Assembly (NCBI GenBank): GCA_003152555.1
Contig: PMAL01000141.1
Location: 2,109-46,455, forward strand
Length of the DNA: 44,347 bases
Direction of reading: 5' to 3'
From: Acidimicrobiaceae bacterium
GTDB taxonomy: Bacteria > Actinomycetota > Acidimicrobiia > Acidimicrobiales > RAAP-2
Shown here: in pieces, positions 1 through 8,336 of the stretch
How the letters are laid out: every line of letters starts with the position of its first letter
How positions within the stretch are numbered: position 1 is the stretch's first letter
The notes under the pieces: generated by a model
Database searches by the model: none
What the model was told of the DNA's origin: nothing
Seen by the model: only the letters and a program-made list of their open reading frames with translations
Program-made: the position numbers and the translations under genes

Positions 1-58
1 GTTCGGTCGACCCCTAGGCTGCATTTGGTGGGTTCGCCCGCGGAGAGAAAGGGCGACA

Positions 59-1237
59 ATGCCTGTAGCAGTCATCGTGGACGCCGTACGCACCCCGGGC
101 GGCAAACGAAACGGAAAATTGAAGAACTGGCATCCGGCCGACCTCGCGTCCGAGGCTTTAATGGCCATAGCTGAACGAAACAACTTGGACCCCGCGCTCG
201 TCGACGACGTGATCATGGGCTGCGTGTCCCAGGTCGGTGAACAGGCATTCAACGTCGCACGAAATGCGGTGCTCGCCGCGGGCTGGCCCGAGTCGGTGCC
301 GGCGACCACCATTGACCGCCAGTGTGGCTCATCCCAGCAGGCGCTGCACTTTGCGGCCCAGGGCGTGATAGCCGGGGCCTACGACATAGTGGTCGCCGCG
401 GGTGTCGAAGCCATGACCCGAGTGCCGATGGGCGCCTCCATGGGCAAGGACCTCGGATTTCCCTTTGGCCCGCGTGTCTTTGAGCGCTACGCGCCCCAGG
501 GCGGACTGAAGAACCAGGGAATCGGCGCCGAGATGATCGCCGACCAGTGGGGAATTTCACGCGAAGACCTCGATGCGTTTTCTGCCGAAAGTCACCGCCG
601 CGCCGCGCAGGCGACCCTCGAGGGTCGCTTCGAACGCGAGATTCTGCCCATCTACGTTCGTGACGACGACGGTCAAGCGACCGAGGAACTCATGACGAGT
701 GATGAAGGAATCCGAGCTGACTCGACGGTCGCCACGCTCGCCAACCTGAAACCGGCGTTCAAGGAGGACGGCAAGGTCACTGCGGGCAACTCCTCGCAGA
801 TTACTGACGGCGCCTCGGCGGTCCTCATCATGAGCGAAGAGAAGGCCCGGGAACTGGGCTACACCCCGAGGGCTAAATTCCACACCTTTGCCCTCGCTGG
901 TGTTGACCCGGTCACCATGTTGACGGGTCCAATTCCCGCCACCGTCAAGGTCTTAGAGCGTGCCGGGCTGACGCTCGATGACATTGATCTCATTGAGATC
1001 AATGAAGCGTTCGCCTCGGTCGTGCTCGCCTGGCAGAAGGAACTGAACGTCGACCTCTCCAAGGTCAACGTCAATGGTGGCGCGATCGCGCTCGGTCACC
1101 CGCTGGGCGCGTCGGGCACCAAGCTCTGTGCCACGTTGCTCAATGAATTAGAGCGCACTGGTGGGCGTTACGGACTGCTGACCATGTGCGAGGGCGGCGG
1201 GCTCGCGAACGCCACCATCATCGAGCGCATGAGCTAA
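59..1237 (+). CDS. Acetyl-CoA C-acyltransferase (thiolase)
   Basis: Thiolase-fold enzyme of 392 residues, the usual length for the family. It catalyses thiolytic cleavage of 3-ketoacyl-CoA or the reverse condensation of acyl-CoA units. The nucleophilic Cys89 lies in DRQCGSSQQA, the INEAFA motif follows near residue 316, the catalytic His lies in GGAIALGHPLGASG, and the second Cys in CEGGG near the C-terminus. The start is an ATG with a GAGAGAAAG Shine-Dalgarno-like stretch just upstream. The sequence resembles the FadA5/steroid-thiolase side of the family, but substrate cannot be read from sequence. It stands alone on the plus strand and converges on crgA, so it is probably not part of the envelope cluster. 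Confidence 0.92.
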   Translation: MPVAVIVDAVRTPGGKRNGKLKNWHPADLASEALMAIAERNNLDPALVDDVIMGCVSQVGEQAFNVARNAVLAAGWPESVPATTIDRQCGSSQQALHFAAQGVIAGAYDIVVAAGVEAMTRVPMGASMGKDLGFPFGPRVFERYAPQGGLKNQGIGAEMIADQWGISREDLDAFSAESHRRAAQATLEGRFEREILPIYVRDDDGQATEELMTSDEGIRADSTVATLANLKPAFKEDGKVTAGNSSQITDGASAVLIMSEEKARELGYTPRAKFHTFALAGVDPVTMLTGPIPATVKVLERAGLTLDDIDLIEINEAFASVVLAWQKELNVDLSKVNVNGGAIALGHPLGASGTKLCATLLNELERTGGRYGLLTMCEGGGLANATIIERMS

Positions 1238-1266
1238 CGACTTAGAGACTGGCGAGTCCAGTCGTT
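1236..1266. terminator. Inverted repeats between convergent thiolase and crgA
   Basis: Two competing inverted repeats overlap here. One is a 6-bp stem GACTGG/CCAGTC (1247-1252 with 1258-1263). The other is a wider AACGACT/AGTCGTT pair (1236-1242 with 1260-1266). The spacer separates two convergent genes, so a bidirectional terminator is reasonable, but no T-run follows on either strand. Confidence 0.3.
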
Positions 1267-1541
1267 CAGCGGTATCGAGTGGCGAGGTAGAAGGCCGAGA
1301 ACATCGAGACCAGGCCCGCCACGAGGTACCAACCCGACACGGAACCGGGCAACACGCTCAAGTAGTTAAGAACAATGATGAGCACGCCGAGCACTAACAA
1401 CGTCAGCAGCAACCAACCGAACCAACGAGGGCTGTGGTCCGAGTTGACGGGCTTGCGCGCGGTGTAGCTGCCCCGGCCCTCGGCCGAGACGTAGCGTCCC
1501 ATTTCCTTGCTCTTGCGTCGCTTCTGTCCCGTCTTAGCCAT
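1266..1541 (-). CDS. crgA: Cell division protein CrgA
   Basis: Small membrane protein of 91 residues. A basic, Ser-rich N-terminus carrying the family-typical GRYVSAEGRGSYTA-like segment is followed by two predicted membrane helices (about residues 39-61 and 70-88). CrgA recruits FtsZ, FtsQ, FtsI and other septal proteins in actinobacteria and is found only there, so it supports the phylum assignment. It is the last gene of the minus-strand kinase cluster, 38 bp after pknB, as in mycobacteria, where crgA lies close to pknB. No strong Shine-Dalgarno sequence is visible before the ATG. Confidence 0.9.
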   Translation of the reverse strand: MAKTGQKRRKSKEMGRYVSAEGRGSYTARKPVNSDHSPRWFGWLLLTLLVLGVLIIVLNYLSVLPGSVSGWYLVAGLVSMFSAFYLATRYR

Positions 1542-1579
1542 AGATCATGATGTTACTTGTGGGCCAGCGTAGAAATTTT

Positions 1580-3475
1580 CTAGTAACTGGGCGAACCTGG
1601 ACAGACCGTGAGTTCAACCGTTGATCCGTACGGTGCCTGGGTGCCCGCGCTGGGGCTCTGGCTTAACACGGTGCCGGTCGATTCCGTTGCGGGACATGTC
1701 CCAAACGGCGCCTGTTGGAAGTCAGCCACGAGGTTTCCCGCGGTAAGCGCCGCTTGGGCATCAGTCGAACTATCGGTGACCACATCGGGTACAGGGACCA
1801 TGCAGGGCCCCGATGACGTCAAGAACTCAACGGTGTCGCCGGGCTTTACTTGCGCTCCGGCGGGCGGTACCGTGCTCACGACGTTGCCAACGGGTTGGGT
1901 GTTTGAACACGCCGTGCCGGATTTTGGAGATTGCGAGAGTTGATACTGCCCGAGCACCGAAGACGCCGCCGCCACCGTGTCGCCCCCCATTGAAGGCAGC
2001 GGGAAGGGCGCGTTGGGTGCCAGTACCACCAAGATCACGGTGTCACCAGTTTGATCGTGAGTTCTAAAAGGGGGGCTCTGGGCGAGCACAACATTGGGAC
2101 TGCCCTTTGTCGCGAGGCGCACCTTGTACTGCAAATCGGCTTGCTGGAGAGTGCTTTCAGCTTGCAGCAGCGTCATGCCCACGAGTTTGGGCACCACTAC
2201 GGGCTTCGTGGTGTGACCGAGGCTCACCTGCAGGGTCACCGTCTCGCCCTTATGGATCTTTGCCTTAGGCGCGGGGTCAGTGGAGAGCACCGTGAACTGT
2301 GGCTTCTTCGACGACACCTCATGGGTCTTGCCAATTTCCAGACCGTCCTTTTGCAGGGTCTGCGTCGCCACCGACACCGGCTGACCAATGACGTCAGGCA
2401 TCGAGGTGATCGTATGTGAGGCCGTCAACAAGATGTAGGCCACACCGGCGCCGACCACGAGCAAGACGACGACCGCGGTCCAGATCGCGCTCGAGTAGTT
2501 TCTCCGGCGCCGACGGACGTCTCGACGCGGGCCGGACATCATCGGTACGGCCTGTGTTCGGCTGCCCCCTGGGACCGTGGCGACTGACCTCGTCGCGTCA
2601 TCTCCAAAGAACGCCACTTCGTGACCGGCCGCGCGAACGGGTTGGCCTTCACTAAAGCGCAGCAAGTCCGCGCGAAACTCGTCGGCTGACTGGTAACGCT
2701 GCGACGGGGACTTGCCGAGCGCCTCCATCACAATGGCTTCTAAGTCACTGGGCACGTCGCGGTTGAACTGAGACGGCGGCGGCACTGGATCGTTCACGTG
2801 TTGACTGGACACCGCGACCGGGGAGTCACCAACAAACGGCGGGCGGCCCACCAGCATCTCGTAGAGCACCACACCGAGGGAGTAGACGTCGCTTCTTCCG
2901 TCGACCGGCGCTCCGGACGCCTGTTCGGGCGAAAAATACGTCGCGGTGCCCATGACGGAACCGGCCTCGGCAAAAAGATCCTCACTCGACACAGCTTGGG
3001 CAATGCCGAAGTCCGTGACCTTCACCTGTCCATCGCTCGTAATGAGAATGTTGCCCGGCTTCACGTCACGGTGCACCACGCCGCTGCGATGGGCGTAGCC
3101 GAGCGCCGCCGCCACTTGCGCAGCAATGACGGCACTTCGCGCCGGTGTCAGTGTTTTTGAACCGCGAAGTTCGTGGTCGAGTGACGTGCCGTCGATGAGC
3201 TCCATGACAATGAAGTACGTGCCGTTGTCCTCGCCCCAGTCAAAGACGGGGACAATATTCGGGTGCGAGAGATTAGCGGCCGCCTGGGCCTCACGGCGGA
3301 ACCGCTCGACGAACAGCGGGTCGGCGCTGAGCTCGGGGTAGAGAATCTTGAGCGCGACGGCGCGGCTGAGCAAAAGGTCTTGGGCGCGGTAAACCAGCGC
3401 CATGCCGCCACGATCAATGAGATGAGTGACCTCATACCGATTCGAGTAAATTCTGGGGTCGCTCACGGGCTCCAT
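1580..3475 (-). CDS. pknB: PASTA-domain serine/threonine kinase PknB
   Basis: Transmembrane Ser/Thr kinase of 631 residues. The kinase domain (about 14-275) has a Gly-rich loop DRGGMALVY, catalytic Lys43, HRD with Asp137 and DFG with Asp155, so it should be active. A basic juxtamembrane segment (RRDVRRRRR) precedes one membrane helix (about 330-350). Four PASTA repeats follow outside the cell, starting near residues 358, 426, 492 and 560. The last two carry extra cysteines that could form disulphides. PASTA repeats sense lipid II or muropeptides. This is the only kinase in the cluster; pknA is absent. The ATG has no clear Shine-Dalgarno sequence. Confidence 0.95.
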   Translation of the reverse strand: MEPVSDPRIYSNRYEVTHLIDRGGMALVYRAQDLLLSRAVALKILYPELSADPLFVERFRREAQAAANLSHPNIVPVFDWGEDNGTYFIVMELIDGTSLDHELRGSKTLTPARSAVIAAQVAAALGYAHRSGVVHRDVKPGNILITSDGQVKVTDFGIAQAVSSEDLFAEAGSVMGTATYFSPEQASGAPVDGRSDVYSLGVVLYEMLVGRPPFVGDSPVAVSSQHVNDPVPPPSQFNRDVPSDLEAIVMEALGKSPSQRYQSADEFRADLLRFSEGQPVRAAGHEVAFFGDDATRSVATVPGGSRTQAVPMMSGPRRDVRRRRRNYSSAIWTAVVVLLVVGAGVAYILLTASHTITSMPDVIGQPVSVATQTLQKDGLEIGKTHEVSSKKPQFTVLSTDPAPKAKIHKGETVTLQVSLGHTTKPVVVPKLVGMTLLQAESTLQQADLQYKVRLATKGSPNVVLAQSPPFRTHDQTGDTVILVVLAPNAPFPLPSMGGDTVAAASSVLGQYQLSQSPKSGTACSNTQPVGNVVSTVPPAGAQVKPGDTVEFLTSSGPCMVPVPDVVTDSSTDAQAALTAGNLVADFQQAPFGTCPATESTGTVLSQSPSAGTQAPYGSTVELTVCPGSPSY

Positions 3476-3516
3476 ACGCTGTTTAGCCTACGCCTTTTGC
3501 TTAAGAATTAAGTTCG

Positions 3517-5022
3517 TCAAGTCGGGCACGTCGTCGACGTGCCCGTCGCAGGCAGACCCGCCTGCATCGCCAGCGCGCCTTCGATGACGCACTTCATGAT
3601 CGGTCCGGCAATTTCGGCACCGGTTCGGCTGTAACCCTGGTACGGAACGCTGACCGCCACCGCGATTGTCGGATCAGTCGCGGGAGCGAACGCAATCATC
3701 CAGTCGTCCGTGTCATTCGTGAGATCATTGCCCACTTGCGCCGTTCCGGTCTTGGCGGCAACGTCGTCCGCGGGCAGGAAAATTCCGTATGCCGTACCCG
3801 ACGTCACTACCTTTTGCATCAGCGGCACGATCTGCGCGGCCTGGGCTGGTGTCAGGGGCTGCTTCCACACTGAATCCTTGTAACGCTTTACGACCGTCCC
3901 GTCCGGTGCGCTGATATAAGACATCAGGTGTGGTGTCATTATTGTGCCGCCGTCGGCAATTCCCTCGGCCACCAAGGCGTTCTGTAATGCCGTCGCGCTC
4001 ACATCTTCTTGACCAATGGCCGAATAGGCGAGAAATGGAGGGTTGGCCGCCAGGTTCGCCTCTGCAGGAAAAAACGAAGCCACGCCTCCGGGCAGGTCAA
4101 GCGGAGGGATTTCGTTGAAGCCGAAGGCGTTCGCCTCTTTTGTCAGGTCTTGTGCACCGAGCGCGATGCCGAGCAGGCCGTAGCCGGGGTCGCAGGATTG
4201 CGGCAGCATCTCTTCGACCGTGCCCCCACAACTCACGTGACCATCGTTGTAGAGCAGTTTCGTCGTGTCGGGGAGTTTCGTATACACCATCGGCGGATAA
4301 TATTTTGTCAAAAGTGAGGGCTGGTAGGCAACAATCCCGGCCGTCGTGATGACTTTGAACGTCGATCCCGGAAAGAAAGTTTGCTGGGTCGCCAAGAGAC
4401 CGAGTGGTGAGAAGCCCTCCTTGTCCTTGGTATTCACTTGCTTCCACGCGGCTTTTTGAACCGAAGTCGTAAGCGACGTGAACGGCGCCGGATTGAATGT
4501 TGGATTGGAATACAAAGCGAGGGTGTCCCCGGTCTTTGGATCAAACGCCACGACGGATCCGTCGCGCCCCGCGAGGGCGCTCTGGGAAATTCTTTGCAAC
4601 GTGGGACTGATAGTCAGCGTGACTGAATCGGCCGACTTGGTAGGCGCCAAAACCTGCTCGAAACTCTGCGCTGGTTGCGCGTGGGCTTCGAGATAGTTGT
4701 TGTATTGCGCTTCAAGCCACCAATTGCCTTCCGCAGTTGAAGTGAAGCCCACGATGCCAGAGAACAACCGACCTGTCGGATAGATCCGGCGCCAGGGATT
4801 TGCGTGACTGGAGGTCGCCACCGACTGGGCCAACACCGTGCCGTCGGCCGCGCGAATCTCACCTCGTTGATACTGCGTGCTATTCACCGACGCGTTGCGC
4901 GGATTCAAATTTGAAGCGTTCAGCGCCGACGCGTGAAAGAACTGCACCCACGCCGACTGGGCCGCGATCACCACGAAAAGCAGCAGGATTACCGAAGCCA
5001 AAATGCTGAGACGACGCGACAT
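3517..5022 (-). CDS. pbpA: Penicillin-binding protein PbpA (class B transpeptidase)
   Basis: Class B PBP of 501 residues that cross-links peptidoglycan outside the membrane. An N-terminal signal anchor (about 6-26) leads into the pedestal domain. The transpeptidase domain has the nucleophile in S220-T-F-K223 and KTGTA at 424-428. The second motif, normally SxN (SCN in relatives), reads S276-C-D278 here, an Asn-to-Asp change. The gene starts 3 nt after pstP with only a weak Shine-Dalgarno sequence, so it is probably translationally coupled. Its usual SEDS polymerase partner gene rodA is missing from the locus. A strong hairpin sits over its stop region. Confidence 0.93.
   Translation of the reverse strand: MSRRLSILASVILLLFVVIAAQSAWVQFFHASALNASNLNPRNASVNSTQYQRGEIRAADGTVLAQSVATSSHANPWRRIYPTGRLFSGIVGFTSTAEGNWWLEAQYNNYLEAHAQPAQSFEQVLAPTKSADSVTLTISPTLQRISQSALAGRDGSVVAFDPKTGDTLALYSNPTFNPAPFTSLTTSVQKAAWKQVNTKDKEGFSPLGLLATQQTFFPGSTFKVITTAGIVAYQPSLLTKYYPPMVYTKLPDTTKLLYNDGHVSCGGTVEEMLPQSCDPGYGLLGIALGAQDLTKEANAFGFNEIPPLDLPGGVASFFPAEANLAANPPFLAYSAIGQEDVSATALQNALVAEGIADGGTIMTPHLMSYISAPDGTVVKRYKDSVWKQPLTPAQAAQIVPLMQKVVTSGTAYGIFLPADDVAAKTGTAQVGNDLTNDTDDWMIAFAPATDPTIAVAVSVPYQGYSRTGAEIAGPIMKCVIEGALAMQAGLPATGTSTTCPT
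3524..3544 (-). other. Strong hairpin at the pbpA 3' end
   Basis: A perfect 9-bp stem with a 3-nt loop (3524-3532 paired with 3536-3544) overlaps the last pbpA codons, just before the pbpA-pknB spacer. There is no U-tract on the minus strand. It may protect the upstream mRNA from 3' exonucleases or tune pknB expression rather than terminate fully. Confidence 0.5.
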
Positions 5023-5025
5023 GGA

Positions 5026-6246
5026 CTAACCCGCCGCTTTCTTTACTGTCGTAGTCGTCGACGAACCGGCGAGCGTAGTGGTCGTAGTTGATGCGACCTT
5101 CAGCTCATGTTGATGCACCCGCCAGAGATTGCGGATGTGCGTCGCGTACTTGAGCGCAAAGTTAAGTGTTGGTGCGCTAATGGTTGAACTGAGCGCCCTT
5201 TCGTCAGACGGGAGTAGTTGCGAAGACGGGTAGTCCGTGTCAAAGACCTTCTTCGGCTTGAACCAGAGAACGCCGTTGGGCTGGCCCTGGTAGACCGCGA
5301 TTACACCGGCATCGTTGCCTATGTAATACGTGGAGTACGCGTACCACTTAACCACGTACACGGCACCGATCACAACGATGGCCAGCATCATGACACTGGC
5401 CCACACCCGCCACGTGAGGCGACGCGGTCTCGCCGACCTGCGCGCGGGCACTGCTCGCGTACTGTGCACGACCGGTGGTGGGCGCGTGCTGACCGTTCGC
5501 TTTATCTCAGTGGTCGCGACACTCACTTCATCGAACTCCAGAAGGATGACCGATATGTTGTCGCGACCTCCCGCGTGGTTCGCTGCCGCGACCAGTTGGT
5601 CCACCGACTCTTTGAGCGGCGTGGGCGAACTCGCCATCCTCGCCAGTTCCTCGTTAGACAGTTCATTAGAAAGTCCGTCACTGCAGAGCAGTATCCGGTC
5701 GCCCGGCAACGCGTTGAGCGAGATCACATCAATTTCCAACGCCTCTTCGATGCCGAGCGCTCGGGTCAGTTGATGGCGGCGCGGGTGCACTTTTGCCTCT
5801 TCGGGTGTCAGGCGTCCCATACGGACCCACTCTTCGGCGACACTGTGGTCTTCACTCAGTAAACGCAGCGCGCCGTCGCGAACTTGGTAGGCCCGCGAAT
5901 CGCCGACATTAAATAGTGTCGGCGACACCACGCCATCGTTGTCTTGGGTGAGGCCCACGGCAATCGCTGTCGTACCCATCCCAAAGTGCTCCGAGTGCTC
6001 ACCCGCGTTCGCCAGTATTGCCCGATTGGCGGCCTCGATGGCCATGTAGAGACCCTCGACAGTGGGCCGTTTGTGGAATTCATCACGTACCAACTCAATG
6101 GTGATAGCGGCCGCTACTTCTCCCGCAGCGTGTCCTCCCATGCCGTCGGCAACCAACGCCAGAATGTCATCGGCGAACACCGCATCTTGATTGGTCTCGC
6201 GCACTACCCCGGTATCAGTCGCCGCGGCGTAACGCCATCGCGTCAA
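5026..6246 (-). CDS. pstP: PP2C-family Ser/Thr phosphatase PstP
   Basis: PPM/PP2C phosphatase of 406 residues that reverses PknB phosphorylation. The catalytic domain (about 1-240) carries the metal-binding motifs RETNQD (Asp21), VADGMGGH (Asp34-Gly35), SDGLSNEL and GGRDN. A Thr/Pro/Arg-rich linker leads to one membrane helix (about 275-297) and an extracytoplasmic tail of roughly 105 residues ending in a Thr/Ser-rich stretch. The start overlaps the stop of fhaB by 4 nt, which implies coupling. In mycobacteria the next gene is rodA; here pbpA follows directly. Confidence 0.94.
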   Translation of the reverse strand: MTRWRYAAATDTGVVRETNQDAVFADDILALVADGMGGHAAGEVAAAITIELVRDEFHKRPTVEGLYMAIEAANRAILANAGEHSEHFGMGTTAIAVGLTQDNDGVVSPTLFNVGDSRAYQVRDGALRLLSEDHSVAEEWVRMGRLTPEEAKVHPRRHQLTRALGIEEALEIDVISLNALPGDRILLCSDGLSNELSNEELARMASSPTPLKESVDQLVAAANHAGGRDNISVILLEFDEVSVATTEIKRTVSTRPPPVVHSTRAVPARRSARPRRLTWRVWASVMMLAIVVIGAVYVVKWYAYSTYYIGNDAGVIAVYQGQPNGVLWFKPKKVFDTDYPSSQLLPSDERALSSTISAPTLNFALKYATHIRNLWRVHQHELKVASTTTTTLAGSSTTTTVKKAAG

Positions 6247-6695
6247 CGAACCACCTCGAAGAGAACACCGCCAACTTGCACGATGTCCCCTCGATCCAAT
6301 TGGACGCGACCCTTAATGAGTTCCTCATTGACGTACGTGCCATTAGTTGATCCCAGGTCTTCAATTGAAAGATCGCCGTCATCGTTCGCCACTCGCGCGT
6401 GACGCGACGAAAGATACGTGTCATTCAGTACGACGTCACAATCGGGACTGCGACCAATTGTTACTGCGCGCTCCACGTCCAAGCGCTCGCCAGCGCGAGG
6501 TAGCGGCTCAATGTATTCCAGGCCGAGCGCCGACCCGCGCCGACGACCCTTGGTGGTCACCTCTTCGGGCGAGCGCGCTTGGACTGAAGCAACGCGCAGC
6601 ACACGGAAGAAGAAAAGGATGGCAATCACCATTACCAGAACCTGCAGCGGACGTACAACCGCCGCGTAGTTCGACGACGCGGCCAGGAAACTCAA
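6243..6695 (-). CDS. fhaB: FHA-domain membrane protein FhaB (FipA)
   Basis: A 150-residue protein with an N-terminal membrane helix (about 12-34), a short basic linker and a C-terminal forkhead-associated domain (about 75-150). The phosphothreonine-binding motifs GRSPDCDVVL, SSRHARV and GSTNGTYVN are all present. It recognises proteins phosphorylated by PknB-type kinases; in mycobacteria it links FtsZ and FtsQ. It overlaps both neighbours by 4 nt (ATGA type), so fhaA, fhaB and pstP form one tightly coupled operon. Confidence 0.92.
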   Translation of the reverse strand: MSFLAASSNYAAVVRPLQVLVMVIAILFFFRVLRVASVQARSPEEVTTKGRRRGSALGLEYIEPLPRAGERLDVERAVTIGRSPDCDVVLNDTYLSSRHARVANDDGDLSIEDLGSTNGTYVNEELIKGRVQLDRGDIVQVGGVLFEVVR

Positions 6696-7339
6696 GCGAG
6701 CTCAATCCTCAAATGAAGCGTCGCCACGGTCACGTCGTCACGCGGAGACAGCGAAACGGACGTAATGCGATGGCCATTCACGAACGTGCCGTTGGTTGAC
6801 TCCAAGTCTCGTATGGCAACCCCCTCATTCGTGCGCCACACCTCGGCGTGACGCCGCGAAACGTTGGAGTCGTTGATGACGACGTCGGCTTCAGGACTGC
6901 GACCGATCACCAACGGACGATCACCAATGTTGAAGGCACGCCCGTCGTCGGCGAGCAGACGCGGCTGACCTTCTCCGCCCACGAACTCCGTCTTCACCGC
7001 GAGGTTGCCGGCCTTTAAGTCGTCGTCAATGAATACTTCGACCTTTACTGGCCCCACGAAGTTGTAACCCTCGCTGACGGCGTGCTGGCGAACCGTCTCT
7101 TCGAGTTCGGCGATGAGAGCCTTTTGAAATCCGTTGAAGCGATCAGCATCGATGGGCCCGAGCCACACGCGAATCCGGTTGGCCGAGATTGGGCCTTGGC
7201 TGGACAGTCGACGGGTGAGGTCAATCTCGCGGATGATTCGTGCGCCAATCTCGATTGGCTGCAGTGAATTCTTGAACGGCCGTGACAGGGACCCCTCAAA
7301 GATTCGCTCGAGGCGATTTTCAACTTTTTTCAGAACCAT
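6692..7339 (-). CDS. fhaA: FHA-domain protein FhaA (DUF3662-FHA)
   Basis: First gene of the envelope-signalling operon, 215 residues. Residues 1-120 form the DUF3662 domain (starts VLKKVENRLERIFEG, then SLQPIEIGARIIREID). The C-terminal FHA domain (about 138-213) has GRSPEADVVI, SRRHAEV and STNGTFVNGH. Mycobacterial FhaA is over twice as long because of a Gln/Gly/Tyr-rich linker; that linker is almost absent here. In mycobacteria the FHA domain binds phosphorylated CwlM and the MurJ-associated pseudokinase. Homologues of CwlM and MurJ are encoded at 37377-42464. Confidence 0.93.
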   Translation of the reverse strand: MVLKKVENRLERIFEGSLSRPFKNSLQPIEIGARIIREIDLTRRLSSQGPISANRIRVWLGPIDADRFNGFQKALIAELEETVRQHAVSEGYNFVGPVKVEVFIDDDLKAGNLAVKTEFVGGEGQPRLLADDGRAFNIGDRPLVIGRSPEADVVINDSNVSRRHAEVWRTNEGVAIRDLESTNGTFVNGHRITSVSLSPRDDVTVATLHLRIELA

Positions 7340-7425
7340 GGCACTTTCAACTGTACCGGTCGCCCGTACTCAATCGGAGTCGCAATTCTCAGTTCCAACC
7401 GTTGGACTATTGTTGCGGGGTCTTA

Positions 7426-7509
7426 GGGCGAGTGGCGGAATTGGCAGACGCGCAGGCTTCAGGTGCCTGTATCCGAAAGGATGTGGGGGTTCAAGTCCCC
7501 CCTCGCCCA
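7426..7509 (+). tRNA. tRNA-Leu (anticodon CAG)
   Basis: Acceptor strand GGGCGAG (7426-7432) pairs with CTCGCCC (7502-7508), followed by discriminator A at 7509. The anticodon stem CAGGC/GCCTG encloses the loop TTCAGGT, giving anticodon CAG. A long class II variable arm (TATCCGAAAGGATG) and a T-arm GGGGG-TTCAAGT-CCCCC confirm leucine identity. CCA is not encoded. The gene lies next to fhaA, the same neighbourhood as tRNA-Leu in mycobacteria. Confidence 0.95.
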
Positions 7510-7613
7510 CGACGGGTGCCTCGTGAGCGCCAACGGCAACCAGCCGTATTTCGCGCGCAGCGATCCCTCCATCAACTCGTTCGTTTCCCTTGGCGACGGT
7601 AGGGTCATACCGG

Positions 7614-8336
7614 ATGGATAGTTCCGACCAATCGACATTCGAAGTGTCGAACCTCCGTGTCGTGCGGAATGGTAACGAAATCTTAAAGTCGATTTCGTTT
7701 CGTGCAGCTCCTGGCGAGCTCATTGGCCTGCTCGGGCCAAGCGGCAGCGGCAAGAGCACCCTGATGCGTTCACTTCTCGGCGTCCAGGCGATCACCGGCG
7801 GATCCGCGCGGATCATGGAGTCCGCCGCAGGATCACCGGCCTTGCGCGGCCGACTCGGTTACATGGCCCAAAGCGCAGCCGTCTACCTCGACCTCACCGT
7901 CGAAGAGAACATCCGCTACTTTGCCGGCGTACTGGTTCAGCCTCTTTCTGAGGTCGCGCGCGTAATGGACGTCGTCGCTCTGACTTCCTTCTCCCGCCGC
8001 CTCGTTTCATCGCTGTCCGGCGGCGAGCGGACGCGTGTGTCGCTTGGCATCGCCCTATTGGGTTCGCCCCCCGCGCTGATACTGGACGAACCGACCGTTG
8101 GGTTAGACCCGATACTGCGGCGCGACCTATGGCGCACGTTCGAAGCCCTCGCCAGAACTGGCGCTACGGTCATCGTGTCGAGTCACGTGATGGATGAAGC
8201 GGCTCGTTGTGCCAGGTTGCTGCTGCTACGTGACGGGACGCTACTGTTCGACGGCACGCCAGCATCACTGCTGGCGACTTCCGAAGCGCCCGGCTACGAC
8301 GAAGCGTTCGAGCGACTCATCGAAGGCAGTCGATGA
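7614..8336 (+). CDS. ABC transporter ATP-binding protein
   Basis: A 240-residue nucleotide-binding subunit of an ABC-2 type exporter. Walker A GPSGSGKST is at 41-49, the signature SSLSGGERTR and Walker B ALILDEPTVGLDP follow, and the switch His lies in VSSHVMDEA. I chose the ATG at 7614 because GGTAGGG lies 9 nt upstream; an in-frame start at 7590 would add eight residues. Its stop overlaps the permease start by 4 nt. Substrate unknown; resembles the multidrug/NodI-like export group. Confidence 0.9.
   Translation: MDSSDQSTFEVSNLRVVRNGNEILKSISFRAAPGELIGLLGPSGSGKSTLMRSLLGVQAITGGSARIMESAAGSPALRGRLGYMAQSAAVYLDLTVEENIRYFAGVLVQPLSEVARVMDVVALTSFSRRLVSSLSGGERTRVSLGIALLGSPPALILDEPTVGLDPILRRDLWRTFEALARTGATVIVSSHVMDEAARCARLLLLRDGTLLFDGTPASLLATSEAPGYDEAFERLIEGSR

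Noticed and set aside
249..883. Open frames antisense to the thiolase
   Set aside because: Arg-rich shadow translations of a GC-rich gene; no independent support.
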